This document shows, piece by piece, positions 41,297-51,249 of a stretch of DNA of 64,000 nt (the first letter of the stretch is position 1; every line of letters starts with the position of its first letter). The position numbers were made by a program, and so were the translations under genes. The stretch is from contig NZ_JBNLIA010000003.1 of the NCBI RefSeq assembly GCF_050122995.1, positions 342,570-406,569 on the forward strand, in the 5' to 3' direction. The stretch is from Haloparvum alkalitolerans. Lineage in GTDB: Archaea > Halobacteriota > Halobacteria > Halobacteriales > Haloferacaceae. The notes under the pieces were generated by a model. That model did not search any database. It was not told the origin of the DNA and saw only the letters and a list, made by a program, of their open reading frames with translations.

Positions 41297-44082
41297 TTGT
41301 TGGAAGTATTCTCCAAGTCGAGGTTCCCAGCCGCAATCTCCTGGAAAAGCCGTCGCTTGAATTTCAGATCATCAAGACTCTCTTCGAGATCGGCCTGACG
41401 AGTCCCTCTAGGGAACCGTGCTGCCTCCCAGAATTCTTGGATGTCTCCCCCACCGACGCTTGCGGGTGTTAACGGGGCCTGTGTTAGATTAATGTAATCT
41501 CCAATTTCGTTGATCACGGCAGTAATCTGCTCCTCAGGCACCATCGGGAACGCCTTTCGGAGCCAGTTAGCGATCTCATCTTGCTCATGTGTGAATTTCT
41601 CATCTAACTCCTCGATGTCTAATCTTCGGTATATTTCGTCTGCGGTCTCGTTATCAGTGACGTTCAAGTAATCGAAGATCGCAGAGACGAGATGCTCTGT
41701 TCGAACGAACCTATTCTCTTCATCCAGATTGATTTCGAGGTACCGCTCATCTGGGTCGGAGAGGAGGTTTTCATGGTGGAAGTAGAATGCATCTTCAGGA
41801 CGTGAACCGAGAACAACTACTGAAATCGGTTGGTCATCAGGATCACGGCCTCCCCTACCTTTCCGTTGTACGAATCCAGGGATGTTCATCGGTGCTCGAT
41901 ACTGGAAGGTTCCAATTATGCCGGGATGGTCGAATCCAACTTCCAGTGCGCTAGTAGTGACCATAAGATCCCAATTGTCGTCTTCAACACGAGTACCATC
42001 CGGAGTCTCAGTTCGGCCACTCTTGTGCAGGTAGACATCCATCGGCTCGAGATCCAGTTCGTCGGTCATCGTCCACCAGCACTCACCGGCCTCATAGACA
42101 GGACACGGATTCAGATTCTTGTTCGGAGGGAGTGGTTCGCAGACCGCCCGTTCATGTGATGCTGCATTCGATCGGAACTGGTGCTTAGGGCAGTCTGGAT
42201 TGGTCCCTGGTTCATCTTCGTCTCGCAGGAAAGCATCAGGGGTACGGAGAGTGAATAACTCCTGACCCTCGACACCTCGTCCAGACTCTGCGTCTTGGAT
42301 ATAATCACCTAGTCGTTTGACAGAGTCGATAGAGTCAACGAACCCCAGAATTTTGTTCTTTAGTTGCCCCTCATCAGACTCCTGTTTGAGGATCGTATGG
42401 TACATCGTGAAGGCGACCTGAATCATAGACGAGAGATTCGTTACGTTCGTCTCTTCGAAATCCTCTGGTCCCCATTCACGCCGAGGTTTGTACTTGGCTT
42501 CTCCCTGTGGAACCTGGACCTCACGGGGGTCTGTAGCTTTTATAAATACGAGATATTCCCACCCGATTTCTTCAATCTCACTCTCTTTTCTAAATTCCTT
42601 ACTCGTCTCCTTCCATGGGATGTCTTCGTTCTTACCTCGGGGGGTGATCTCTCTAGCATCGGGAGTCCCAAAGATTGCCTCTGTGAACTGTTCAGCGTTT
42701 GATATAGTTGCACTGGAGGCAACCAAGTTGGGTTGTTGGTCAGGATCGACTTCCCGCATTGCTGCTTGGAACCGCCGCATTACGTTTGCGACGTGCATTC
42801 CGTACTGGTTCGTATAGACGTGAACCTCGTCGAGGACAACGAACTTTGGCGGTGACGCGTGTCTCCAGAACTGATCGTAGCCCCGGTGATCCATCAATCG
42901 TCGATGAAGCGTATCGGGGGTAACTACGATGATGTCGGCTGTGGCCCCCTTATCTGATCGGGCAAAGTCAGCCTTATGCGCGGGATCCTTGTCACAGACC
43001 ATGTCATCCGTCGGCATTCCTCCATCACAGCCGTCGACGGGACAGCTGATCTCAGATTGGCTTGCACTACCGTGTTGGAGGGCCACTGTTATCGGGAGCG
43101 AATCATAGGGCAGTTCGTCGTCCGCAGCGATAATTTGTTCAATCTCGTAGAGATACTCGACGATACGCTCAAACTGGTTATCACACAGGTCTTTTCGGGG
43201 GTATGCAAGAACAGCGTCAACACCGCCTACCCGAATATTGTCATGGTTCGCCGTCAGGCTGTATGCGAGTATCGGGAACAAGAAGGCCTCTGTCTTACCA
43301 CCACCGGTACTCGCTGTGATAATGTGGGCTCGTTCTTCATCCCGTTCGGTAACCGCCCGGCGATAGAGTTCATCGAGGGATCTGCCCTGGAATGCAGCTA
43401 ACCCGGTCATACCTCGGCGCTTACACAGCCTGTATATCAGAGTGAGCGCATCGTTCGTGGCGTCTCGCCAGTCTGCACGTCCGACAGACCCAAACTCAGA
43501 AGCAGGTTCGCCGGTTCTTGAACGTTGTAAAATCTCTCTGATTTTGTCACCCAAGTCAATTCCTTGGTCACCCCATTTAGGCTTCTCACGGGACTGTATG
43601 TCCATCTTGACCATCTTCGTGAGACTGGGAGCGTGCTCGTATCCACTCTGATCAGCGAACCGCTGGCGAAGCAGCGCGAAGTACCTAGTGACTTCTGCTA
43701 CACGACTCCGAACGCGTTGTTTGTCGTAGACGTAGAGTAGAACATCCCTTTCGACAAGTTTGTCGATGACATGCTGAAAAAGTAGTTGGCTGGCCGTCTT
43801 AGTAGATAGCTGAGCAGGGAATGCGTAGGTAATGTCGATATTTTCGCCAGTATCCGGTTCATCTTCACCGAGTACGAATGTTCGGTGGAACCGATCGAAT
43901 AGGTCTGACAGTGCTACCGTAGCATCGTAGTTACCGGCGTTGATCTGCTGCTTACAGGCATTATCGACCCATCGAAGAACGTGTTGTTGTAGGTCATCAT
44001 GATCTTTCCCGTCGACAAGAACCTCCCACATCTCCTTGACAGCATCGAGGTGCTCATGCTGTCTCATCGCTGTATTACTCAT
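41293..44082 (-). CDS. SF2 DEAD/DEAH-type helicase (DrmA/DpdJ-like)
   Basis: The 929-residue helicase has motif I ASTGGGKTEAF (residues 257-267), motif II VVLDEVHVYT (Asp418-Glu-Val-His421), motif III SSATISN (457-462), and motifs V and VI in TSALEVGFDHPGI and FVQRKGRGGRDP. A Cys cluster (C347, C352, C363) lies between motifs I and II, a place where related helicases bind zinc. A helical region of about 200 residues precedes the motor. QRKGRGGR is typical of helicases teamed with DUF1998 proteins. It overlaps the ATPase gene by eight bases. Likely the DNA translocase of the effector. A start at 44067 is also possible. Confidence 0.85.
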   Translation of the reverse strand: MSNTAMRQHEHLDAVKEMWEVLVDGKDHDDLQQHVLRWVDNACKQQINAGNYDATVALSDLFDRFHRTFVLGEDEPDTGENIDITYAFPAQLSTKTASQLLFQHVIDKLVERDVLLYVYDKQRVRSRVAEVTRYFALLRQRFADQSGYEHAPSLTKMVKMDIQSREKPKWGDQGIDLGDKIREILQRSRTGEPASEFGSVGRADWRDATNDALTLIYRLCKRRGMTGLAAFQGRSLDELYRRAVTERDEERAHIITASTGGGKTEAFLFPILAYSLTANHDNIRVGGVDAVLAYPRKDLCDNQFERIVEYLYEIEQIIAADDELPYDSLPITVALQHGSASQSEISCPVDGCDGGMPTDDMVCDKDPAHKADFARSDKGATADIIVVTPDTLHRRLMDHRGYDQFWRHASPPKFVVLDEVHVYTNQYGMHVANVMRRFQAAMREVDPDQQPNLVASSATISNAEQFTEAIFGTPDAREITPRGKNEDIPWKETSKEFRKESEIEEIGWEYLVFIKATDPREVQVPQGEAKYKPRREWGPEDFEETNVTNLSSMIQVAFTMYHTILKQESDEGQLKNKILGFVDSIDSVKRLGDYIQDAESGRGVEGQELFTLRTPDAFLRDEDEPGTNPDCPKHQFRSNAASHERAVCEPLPPNKNLNPCPVYEAGECWWTMTDELDLEPMDVYLHKSGRTETPDGTRVEDDNWDLMVTTSALEVGFDHPGIIGTFQYRAPMNIPGFVQRKGRGGRDPDDQPISVVVLGSRPEDAFYFHHENLLSDPDERYLEINLDEENRFVRTEHLVSAIFDYLNVTDNETADEIYRRLDIEELDEKFTHEQDEIANWLRKAFPMVPEEQITAVINEIGDYINLTQAPLTPASVGGGDIQEFWEAARFPRGTRQADLEESLDDLKFKRRLFQEIAAGNLDLENTSNK

Positions 44083-47000
44083 TAGCCATCACGACCGTTA
44101 TGTCCTCAATGTCACTCGTAGAGTCCGAGTAGACATCTTTGAGTTGACTAAACGCTTCTGCCTCATCGAAGTCTGTCTCAGTGACGAGCTTCCTGAAACT
44201 TCCATCGTACTCACGCAAGGCAGCGACAAACTGCTCACGTCGGGTTGGCCCTTTTGCTCGTTCACGAAGGTCGTCAATGAGTGTCGGTGCCGTGGCGAAG
44301 TCGCCCTTCTTTACGGTTTTCCGTGCTTCTTCGAGCAGTTCTTTCCCTTCCTCATCGGAGATTTCCGGATCGAGATCCTCGAGCTGTTTTAGATACTGTT
44401 GTTGCTGCTGCTCAATCCCTTGCGCCTGCTCTTTGAGAGATTTGAGGTCTGGTTCAATCTCTTCGAGGGTGCTGAGGGCAACTTTGAATTCGCCACTATT
44501 GAACTGATCTCGATAATCGTCAAATCGAGATTCAATTGCCTCAAGTTCCGCTTCCAGTTCCGTGTGCGAAGAGTTCTCTGCTGCAATAGCGTCGATGTGG
44601 TCCCCCGCGCTGTCTGCTACATCACGCAGTTGCTTGAATTTCTCAGTACATTTCGACTTGACTCCCAGTAGCTTTTCAACCTCATCGTCTATCGTATCTA
44701 CCCGGTCATCGATGCTCCCGGCTCGTTTCGCAAGCCGCTCATACTGCTCGTTATCTATGAGCGACTCGAGTTCCGTATCCAGTTCTCCCAACTCCTCATC
44801 GTAATCATCAAGCTGAGACCCGAATGAACCCTCTACATCAGACTTCGAAATCTTCCGTCGAAGATCGTCAATATCGTCTCGAACTGAAACTGCGTCACCG
44901 ACAATCTTCTCTTTGCGGTCAGAGACAGCATCTTCCAAGTCTTCCTCCAGTTCCACGATGTCATCGATGAGGCCACGAACCTCGTTCAGATCGTTGTGGG
45001 TCGGGTTGAAAACTTCATCAAACTGTTCGAGTCGGGTGGAGTGGTCCTCAATCCGGTTCTTGTAGCTATTGACGCTCTTGGCGTCAAGCGAAACCGCTTC
45101 GTCGTAGAGCTCCTGCGCCGCATCCAGTCTGGATTGGGCTCGGGATCTGGCTTCATTATACTGGTCCTCAACACTAACGATGTCGTACGCGTCGTGAATC
45201 TCTCCCTCCCGTTCTACTGTGGTGGGCTCCACGTAGTTCTGTCTCTGGAGATGGTCCAAATACCACTGAATCATCGCATTCTCGTCACCACGTGAACAAC
45301 CCAGAGCGAACTCAGTGGTTAGCTGATCCTGGATCTCATCTACGGTGAGAGCGCCGCGCTCGTTAAGACGGCGGTAAATCTCATACCACGGCGGCTTGTC
45401 GTTCTCGATGTCCGGATAGACCCAGCGATTTCCTGATTTCGCTACGAGATTTTGATCTCGTAGCCCACCCATTATGTCCCCATTCAGGTTATAGCTTTGA
45501 ATGTCGAGCTCGTCCTTTAGGTCACCAATTGTGAACTCTCGTGCATCATTTTTCTCCAGATACTCGATGACGTCACGGTGAACCTTGTCGGGATACGGAA
45601 GGATCGTCTCTGTGAAAGTTTCCTGCAAGCCACCGATTATGCCGATTTCAGAGATCAGCGTGTGGCCATCGACCATCCCCTCTGCTTGAATCTCAGAATC
45701 GCCAAGAGCCAATAGCCTACCGTAAATGAAGTTGTCACGTTGTTCGGTAGAGAGATTGACCTCTATGATGCGGTCGGTGACAAACTGTCGTTCTTCGCTG
45801 TCTAGCCCGTTAACGTACTTATTTGCCTCCGCAGATTGCTGCTGGTTTTGTTTTACCAACGCACCGAAGGTGGCACCACGAGATTGGTAGGCCTCGACGT
45901 AGAGTTTGAGTAATTCTGCGGGTATTTCCTGACCGTTATACACACCAACGACGACAGTTTGTTCTCGCCTCCCCGGCCCTCGGTCAACATCGATTAAGTG
46001 AAGGGCGTATTCATATCGACCGGCAGCGATGGTGACTGGATCCTTGTGCAGACTTCCTTTGCCCATCGATTGAACAGCCAGGGCTAGCCCACGTGAAAGG
46101 TCTCCTTGGTATTTGTCAGGGGCATTTGTCGCTTGGAGATCCAACTTCTGTATTTCCGTTCCTTCGTCACCCTTTCCGCGGAAGAGGAAGTCCTTGGCCT
46201 CTTCACTCAAAACGTAATAGTATCGACCGTGCCGGTCACGTTTTTCAAGTACACGAATTTCACCAGCGTCCTCCCCTTCAACAGTAATCGGACTCATGAG
46301 AGTGCCAGGAACGTCATCCGAGAAGGAATTCTCTGGAATCGCATCTCCTTCTCCAATAAGGCGCCCCTCCAAGCGCTCGAAGTCATCTCGTGCGTCCGGG
46401 TGTGCATCCTCGAGCCCCTTCTTGAGTGTGGTGAGTGCTTCTCCACTTAGGAGATCCTCGTCACGCACAAGAGAGGTGAAATCTCTAAGAGCGTAGACGA
46501 TAGCATCGCCATCAATCCGGTCCGCATCCACCTTCGCCGCGTAGTTGAGGGCCTCAGAGTATATTTGAAGAATCGATCGTGGGTGGCCGCCCGTAACCTC
46601 AGTTACAACATCGACCGTGTCTTCCACAATTGGTGAAATTTCACCACGGTTAGAGGTACGGTGGACGTCCATCCGGTCAATTAGCATATCCTTGACGTCC
46701 GATTCAGTAAGATCACCAAGATAAATATCGTCTCCCTGGAATCTTTGAACCAACGCATTACCAAGCGAGTCATCGTCGTCCTCGTATTGGGTAATCGCCA
46801 TTCGTGCACCTTGAGAGAACCCGAGAAGAATGTGCAGTCCCGAGGTGTTCAGTTCGTTAACTAAATGAAGGAACGAACGAATAAACCGCTGTACCTTCTG
46901 CTCATCATTTTCCGCCTCAATGTCTTCTGCTTCGTCGATGAAGAGGTAGACTGAGCGGTATTCTAATTCCTCCCTAGCATGTGTGACGATTTTCCGAAGG

Positions 47001-47467
47001 TTCGTGGCAACGTTGTCTTGCAGACGTTCATATTGATAGGCCTCGTCAACACTACTGTCCGGTTCGACATCAGGAAGTGACTCCACGTAATCCTGAAGAC
47101 CAGGTTCGTCTTCTAATATCTCCTCGACGATTTTCTCATACAACCGACGAATACTCAGGCCTAAGTTGCCGACGTATACTGCTAATGCTTCGTACGTTTC
47201 CCCATCGACTTCAACGCCTTCTCTTACCTCGTCCCGCAGTTCGATGAGATGGTGGGACTTACCTGTCCCATATTCTCCGAAAATCAGCCGACGTTTCATC
47301 AGATCGGGTTCACGAATGCCCGATTGGACAAATTCACGTAGGCGGTATTCTTGGTCATCTCTTCCGACCAAATCATACTGTGCCGCGATCTCCTCATCCG
47401 CGATAGTCGTCGAGAATGGGTCTCGTTCCAACCCTAGTTCGTCGAATTTGCTTGCTGGTTCACTCAT
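44075..47467 (-). CDS. Large AAA ATPase with winged helices and long coiled coil
   Basis: The start MSEPASKFDELG at 47467 is preferred to one 18 bases earlier because it begins with the LxRDPFS pattern of ORC/ExeA-type ATPases. The 1130-residue protein has Walker A GEYGTGKS (64-71), Walker B VYLFIDEAED (Asp178, Glu179), and LLGFSQGAR as a sensor-1-like strand. Winged-helix segments follow the motor, then about 300 residues of charged coiled coil (roughly 780-1060). The layout recalls BREX-type and DpdH-type ATPases that recognise DNA and gate a nuclease. It overlaps genes on both sides by eight bases. Confidence 0.8.
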   Translation of the reverse strand: MSEPASKFDELGLERDPFSTTIADEEIAAQYDLVGRDDQEYRLREFVQSGIREPDLMKRRLIFGEYGTGKSHHLIELRDEVREGVEVDGETYEALAVYVGNLGLSIRRLYEKIVEEILEDEPGLQDYVESLPDVEPDSSVDEAYQYERLQDNVATNLRKIVTHAREELEYRSVYLFIDEAEDIEAENDEQKVQRFIRSFLHLVNELNTSGLHILLGFSQGARMAITQYEDDDDSLGNALVQRFQGDDIYLGDLTESDVKDMLIDRMDVHRTSNRGEISPIVEDTVDVVTEVTGGHPRSILQIYSEALNYAAKVDADRIDGDAIVYALRDFTSLVRDEDLLSGEALTTLKKGLEDAHPDARDDFERLEGRLIGEGDAIPENSFSDDVPGTLMSPITVEGEDAGEIRVLEKRDRHGRYYYVLSEEAKDFLFRGKGDEGTEIQKLDLQATNAPDKYQGDLSRGLALAVQSMGKGSLHKDPVTIAAGRYEYALHLIDVDRGPGRREQTVVVGVYNGQEIPAELLKLYVEAYQSRGATFGALVKQNQQQSAEANKYVNGLDSEERQFVTDRIIEVNLSTEQRDNFIYGRLLALGDSEIQAEGMVDGHTLISEIGIIGGLQETFTETILPYPDKVHRDVIEYLEKNDAREFTIGDLKDELDIQSYNLNGDIMGGLRDQNLVAKSGNRWVYPDIENDKPPWYEIYRRLNERGALTVDEIQDQLTTEFALGCSRGDENAMIQWYLDHLQRQNYVEPTTVEREGEIHDAYDIVSVEDQYNEARSRAQSRLDAAQELYDEAVSLDAKSVNSYKNRIEDHSTRLEQFDEVFNPTHNDLNEVRGLIDDIVELEEDLEDAVSDRKEKIVGDAVSVRDDIDDLRRKISKSDVEGSFGSQLDDYDEELGELDTELESLIDNEQYERLAKRAGSIDDRVDTIDDEVEKLLGVKSKCTEKFKQLRDVADSAGDHIDAIAAENSSHTELEAELEAIESRFDDYRDQFNSGEFKVALSTLEEIEPDLKSLKEQAQGIEQQQQQYLKQLEDLDPEISDEEGKELLEEARKTVKKGDFATAPTLIDDLRERAKGPTRREQFVAALREYDGSFRKLVTETDFDEAEAFSQLKDVYSDSTSDIEDITVVMANE

Positions 47468-48227
47468 GGATTTTAGCTCCTTCAAGGACGTCCTCGTTGA
47501 GGATCAACTGTTTGTAGCTACCTTCAGAAACGATACCGGCAGTGTGCAGTCTCGTAATGTAGTTATCGAACGTGCTTCGAGGGATACCGTACAATGTTTC
47601 TAATCTCTCGAAGAGTTCCGGTTCTCGAACGCTTCCTCCGTCACCAATTAAATCGGAATATTCTTTGTAGATAATGTGTGCGAACAGGCGAACAGGCCAC
47701 CTCTCCTGGATGTAGCCATTCTCAACCGGTTCAATAACGTCGGCATCCTCCAGTAGATTGAGCCCCATGTCAATTGTGAATTGGTTCATCTTGTCACCAA
47801 TGAACGCATCGCCATCAAATTCCCGCATCACCTCGTAGTCCTTGACCGGGCCTTTCCGGTAGATGAATTTCGAGAGGACGAGTAACATCGGGTGTTGATA
47901 CATGATATTCGCGAGTATTCGGTCTGCTTGCGCTCGCTGATCTTCTGCACCAACGACTTCCTCACCTGAATAGGTCAACACAACCCGATTGTCGTTAAAT
48001 TCCTCTTCGGATGTTAGTCGATAGCCCTCTTCGCTATTTTTTATGAGATTTGCGTCACGAAGCTGCTCGATTATATCGTCTGCTCCTTCCGTAGCGGTTT
48101 CATCAGCATCGATCGTTTTCCGTTGTCTGAGTGCTTCTATAAGCTCCTCCTTGGACATCGGACCAGATTCTGCAATCAGTTGAATGCCGGCCCGTAGTTG
48201 GAAGAGGCGCGCATACTGAAGGGTCAT
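47460..48227 (-). CDS. Winged-helix-like protein preceding the large ATPase
   Basis: The 255-residue protein has an N-terminal helix-turn-helix-like stretch (GPMSKEELIEALRQ) and a C-terminal one (LYGIPRSTFDNYITRLHTAGIV), both with winged-helix character, and no enzyme motif. Its stop overlaps the ATPase start by eight bases, so the two are probably made in fixed ratio. A comparable pair, winged-helix-like then ATPase, occurs in the right arm at 58014-60067, which supports a shared ATPase-partner role. Confidence 0.7.
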   Translation of the reverse strand: MTLQYARLFQLRAGIQLIAESGPMSKEELIEALRQRKTIDADETATEGADDIIEQLRDANLIKNSEEGYRLTSEEEFNDNRVVLTYSGEEVVGAEDQRAQADRILANIMYQHPMLLVLSKFIYRKGPVKDYEVMREFDGDAFIGDKMNQFTIDMGLNLLEDADVIEPVENGYIQERWPVRLFAHIIYKEYSDLIGDGGSVREPELFERLETLYGIPRSTFDNYITRLHTAGIVSEGSYKQLILNEDVLEGAKIHE

Positions 48228-48277
48228 TCGAGAAGATATTGTTGGTCTCGCTCATAAGTAGATAAAGGCTTCCCCGA

Positions 48278-49432
48278 TTACTCCCACGTTTTCCCCTGTC
48301 GTTGGAAATACTGAGATGTCGACTCCTCGTTCTTTTTACTGATAACACCTGTATTGGCCAATCGTTCTAGAACTGCCTTGACTTCTGACTGATCCGTTCC
48401 CAATTGAACATCACGAGGGAGCGCATCGTGTATCTCGGCAGGAGTTCGGGGTTTCTCCGGGAGGATTAATTGTATTTCATCCCGGAGATTGATTTCTGCA
48501 TCTTCCATCGAATCGTCGACATCCATAGCTGGTTCATCGGGATGAAGCGATCGGGCTATTTGTTCTACCAAATCCCGGATTTCGTTGTGAAGGGCATGGT
48601 CGCCAGACTGGTCCACATACCACTCAAAATCAGCAAAATCGATACTCATTACTTGATAAGTAGCTATCCCCGCTTGGTTCTGTTCGACGCGACCCATGAA
48701 TTCTTCACCGACTTCCTGGACGTGGTCTGAAGTTCCACGAAACATACGGTAGACCTCCTCAACCTGTCTAAACCGACAAGAAACGCGCTCATAATGCTCG
48801 TCTTCTTCGATATAAGGTAGTGGAAGTAATGATGTATCGACATATGCGCGGTCAAACTCAGTCAGGTATTCGAATACTTCCTCCGGGTCAATGTTCCAGT
48901 ATTCACCGATCACGAAGGCGTAGTCTTCATCCAGTTCAGTAGCTTTTCCACTAGGAATATGTTCAGCGATGTGAGGGAGTGTATCGACATACTCGTCCAG
49001 TCCCAATAGAGAAAACATCAACGTTGGATCTACAACACGGGCAAAGAATGGGATTGTTTGGAGAGTATAATAGAGTGACCTCCCATCACTGTCGACACCA
49101 CGTATCACACCGTGCCGCTCCTCAAGAAGGTTCAGTTTGAAATTCTCGTTCGTAAAGTCGTCTGACCCACGTCGGCGATACTTATGGAGTATACGTCGAA
49201 CATCGGCGGGTTGTACGCTAAAGCGGTTCGCCAATTCTTCGATAGTGTATTGACTTTGTTCCAGTTGATCCAACACTAATTGGTCGAGGGAGCGTTCAAA
49301 TATCCGAACCGCAGGCTTTCCCTCTGGTAGTTCCTTTAGCAGCTGGTCAGTAGTCGCAACGCGCTTGTTATGAACCAAGCGTCGTCGTTTGGTTTCGGAG
49401 AGGGAGTAGAAATCGACATTGTCAGCATACAT
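48278..49432 (-). CDS. First large gene of the effector operon; paralogue of the 34686-35921 gene
   Basis: The 384-residue protein shares with the product of 34686-35921 the segments LVLDQLEQSQYTIEELANRF, RHGVIRGVDSDGRSLYYTLQ, TIPFFARVVDPTL and SLLPLPYIEEDEHYERVSCR. The C-terminus (TPAEIHDALPRDVQLGTDQSEVKAVLERL) is a likely winged helix. No catalytic residues stand out. Fifty bases separate it from the next gene of the operon. The family is not known to me; a DNA-binding or scaffold role is inferred from the helix-turn-helix regions. Confidence 0.7.
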   Translation of the reverse strand: MYADNVDFYSLSETKRRRLVHNKRVATTDQLLKELPEGKPAVRIFERSLDQLVLDQLEQSQYTIEELANRFSVQPADVRRILHKYRRRGSDDFTNENFKLNLLEERHGVIRGVDSDGRSLYYTLQTIPFFARVVDPTLMFSLLGLDEYVDTLPHIAEHIPSGKATELDEDYAFVIGEYWNIDPEEVFEYLTEFDRAYVDTSLLPLPYIEEDEHYERVSCRFRQVEEVYRMFRGTSDHVQEVGEEFMGRVEQNQAGIATYQVMSIDFADFEWYVDQSGDHALHNEIRDLVEQIARSLHPDEPAMDVDDSMEDAEINLRDEIQLILPEKPRTPAEIHDALPRDVQLGTDQSEVKAVLERLANTGVISKKNEESTSQYFQRQGKTWE

Positions 49433-49474
49433 ATTGATGTCTGACTCTCGCTGACAGATATTTCTGTTCCTGTC

Positions 49475-49750
49475 TTACTCGCACCAACAGCGTACTGGTC
49501 CTGTGTTCCCCTCCTCCCCCTCTGATTCGATGTCACAGACAAAGGCCTCGCCGTCAGGATGCATAATGAACCGATCTTCGTCGATATTCTCGACTGAATC
49601 CACATCCTCAATCTGCCAATCAGCGTCCTCATTACCGTCCCACGTGTAGTAGTCGTCCTCCCCCTCTACTGCGAAGTCCAGCATCCCAGACCCACTACCA
49701 ACGATATGCTGGACCCGATCTAATCGGGTCGACTGCGTGATCCTGGCCAT
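49475..49750 (-). CDS. Small acidic protein, unknown function
   Basis: The 91-residue product is acidic, with DFAVEGEDDYYTWDG and a Cys pair at the very end (VRCWCE) that might bind metal. It sits 42 bp upstream of the effector operon on the same strand and may be its first gene. No family recognised. Confidence 0.55.
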   Translation of the reverse strand: MARITQSTRLDRVQHIVGSGSGMLDFAVEGEDDYYTWDGNEDADWQIEDVDSVENIDEDRFIMHPDGEAFVCDIESEGEEGNTGPVRCWCE

Positions 49751-49976
49751 GAATAACTCTCATTCAGCGATGATAATCAATGTCCGCCACTTCAGAGAAG
49801 GGAGTAGTGCCACCGATGGAGCTAGCAACTCCCAAGCATCCCAGGTGGAGGACGACGGGCACTTCCACCACCGCGCATCCCACTACGCGGCGCTTCGTCG
49901 TCCGACTGGACTAACGGGAGAGACAATCATAGATATTCGCAGGCTAGATCCCTTGGTTTAGCATCAGGTTCTGCGC

Positions 49977-50351
49977 TTAGACAACCCTCCCAGTCGAGAG
50001 GACGAACTGCACGAGTGTCGTGAGGACAATATACCGTTCAATCGACTCTTCTACCGTCACTGTCTTTCGCCGTTCGTCGTACTGAACGAGGCCCCGCTGG
50101 TCTATTTTCGGGAGATGCGTCTGTATCAACCCGTTGTACGCGGATTCGTAATCAGCAGTCCCGACGTTCCTAGGTGGACTCCCTGTCTCGACGCCTCGGA
50201 TGACACGTGCTAAGTGGCGCACCTCAATAGTGGTCCCCGGCTCGAACAGAGCGAGGTACTGGAGTGTGAGCAAACGTCGTCGGTTGCCGAGGAAGTTGAG
50301 CACGTCAGCGACCCCTGGAGAGTCACTATCAACTGCGCTCAAATGGACCAC
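49977..50351 (-). CDS. DUF7344-type winged-helix regulator
   Basis: The 124-residue protein has the pattern of a common haloarchaeal transcription-regulator-like family: LNFLGNRRRLLTLQYLALFE, VRHLARVI, SAYNGLIQTHLPKIDQRGLVQYDERRKTVTV, i.e. one winged helix, then a hydrophobic C-terminal helix (IVLTTLVQFVLSTG). It lies between the effector operon and the preQ0 genes on the same strand and could regulate either. Confidence 0.72.
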   Translation of the reverse strand: MVHLSAVDSDSPGVADVLNFLGNRRRLLTLQYLALFEPGTTIEVRHLARVIRGVETGSPPRNVGTADYESAYNGLIQTHLPKIDQRGLVQYDERRKTVTVEESIERYIVLTTLVQFVLSTGRVV

Positions 50352-50553
50352 CTCTTCCTCGAAGCTTTCGGAGGCAACGATGCAACATGACCGTCGAACT
50401 TTTGCGAATCGTCGTCGTTAGTACACATGCTGTCTATTCAGGCAGCGCGGGGTCGGTGTCTTCACCACCGGGCCCACTCTTCGTGGACCACCCGCGTCAA
50501 GGAAAATTAGCGGTGGAACCGACTTAACCGTAGGTAAATCGGCTCAGCGGGGT

Positions 50554-51249
50554 CTACGATTCAGTGTAGTCTGGACGCTCGGCGTATTCAATCGGATCTC
50601 GCTCGCCCAGGTTCTGGAATGCCTGGAGTCGGAACGCGCACGCGTCGCAGGTACCACAAGCCGGTGCTTCGTCGCGATAGCAGCTCCAAGTATGTTCGTA
50701 GGGAACATCGAGTTCGAGGCCGCGTTCGGCAATGTCTGTCTTTGAAGCCTCGACGAACGGCGCCTCGATACTGATCTCTGTCTCTGGTTTCGTTCCGACA
50801 TCGACAACCTGCTGGAACGCCTCGAAGAACTCTGGCCGACAATCTGGGTATCCCGAGAAATCCTCGCTATGCGCGCCGATGAATACGGCCACACAGTCGT
50901 TGGCTTCAGCGTACGAGGTCGCCATCGACAGTAGGTTGGCGTTCCGGAACGGTACATAGCTTGATGGGATCTCGTCACTCTCGAGGTCCGCCTCCTCAAC
51001 ATCCATCTCGTCGTCGGTAAGACTTGACGCGCCGATTTTCGAGAGGTGGTCCGTCGTCAAGTGGAGGAAGTCAGCGGCGTCGAAGGCCTTGGCCTGAGCC
51101 TTCGCGCATTCGTATTCCTTTGTCTCTGTTTGCTGTCCGTAGGACGTGTGCAGCATGTACAACTCGTAGCCAGCGTCTTGGGCGACAGCCGCGGCCGTCG
51201 CACTATCCATCCCGCCGGATGCCAGAATGACCGCCCGCTTCTTGCTCAT
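50554..51249 (-). CDS. queC: 7-cyano-7-deazaguanine (preQ0) synthase QueC
   Basis: The 231-residue enzyme has the PP-loop SGGMDS (11-16) and the zinc ligands Cys190, Cys198, Cys201 and Cys204 (CYRDEAPACGTCDAC). QueC converts 7-carboxy-7-deazaguanine to preQ0 with ATP and ammonia. Length is normal. It overlaps folE by four bases and ends the operon queD-queE-folE-queC. Archaea also need preQ0 for archaeosine in tRNA, but the place beside DpdA-like genes inside an island suggests a copy dedicated to DNA modification. Confidence 0.95.
   Translation of the reverse strand: MSKKRAVILASGGMDSATAAAVAQDAGYELYMLHTSYGQQTETKEYECAKAQAKAFDAADFLHLTTDHLSKIGASSLTDDEMDVEEADLESDEIPSSYVPFRNANLLSMATSYAEANDCVAVFIGAHSEDFSGYPDCRPEFFEAFQQVVDVGTKPETEISIEAPFVEASKTDIAERGLELDVPYEHTWSCYRDEAPACGTCDACAFRLQAFQNLGERDPIEYAERPDYTES

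Noticed and set aside
34686..49432. Classical BREX or DISARM system
   Set aside because: Helicase, DUF1998 and ATPase fit parts of these, but no PglX, PglZ, DNA methyltransferase or PLD gene is present in the window.
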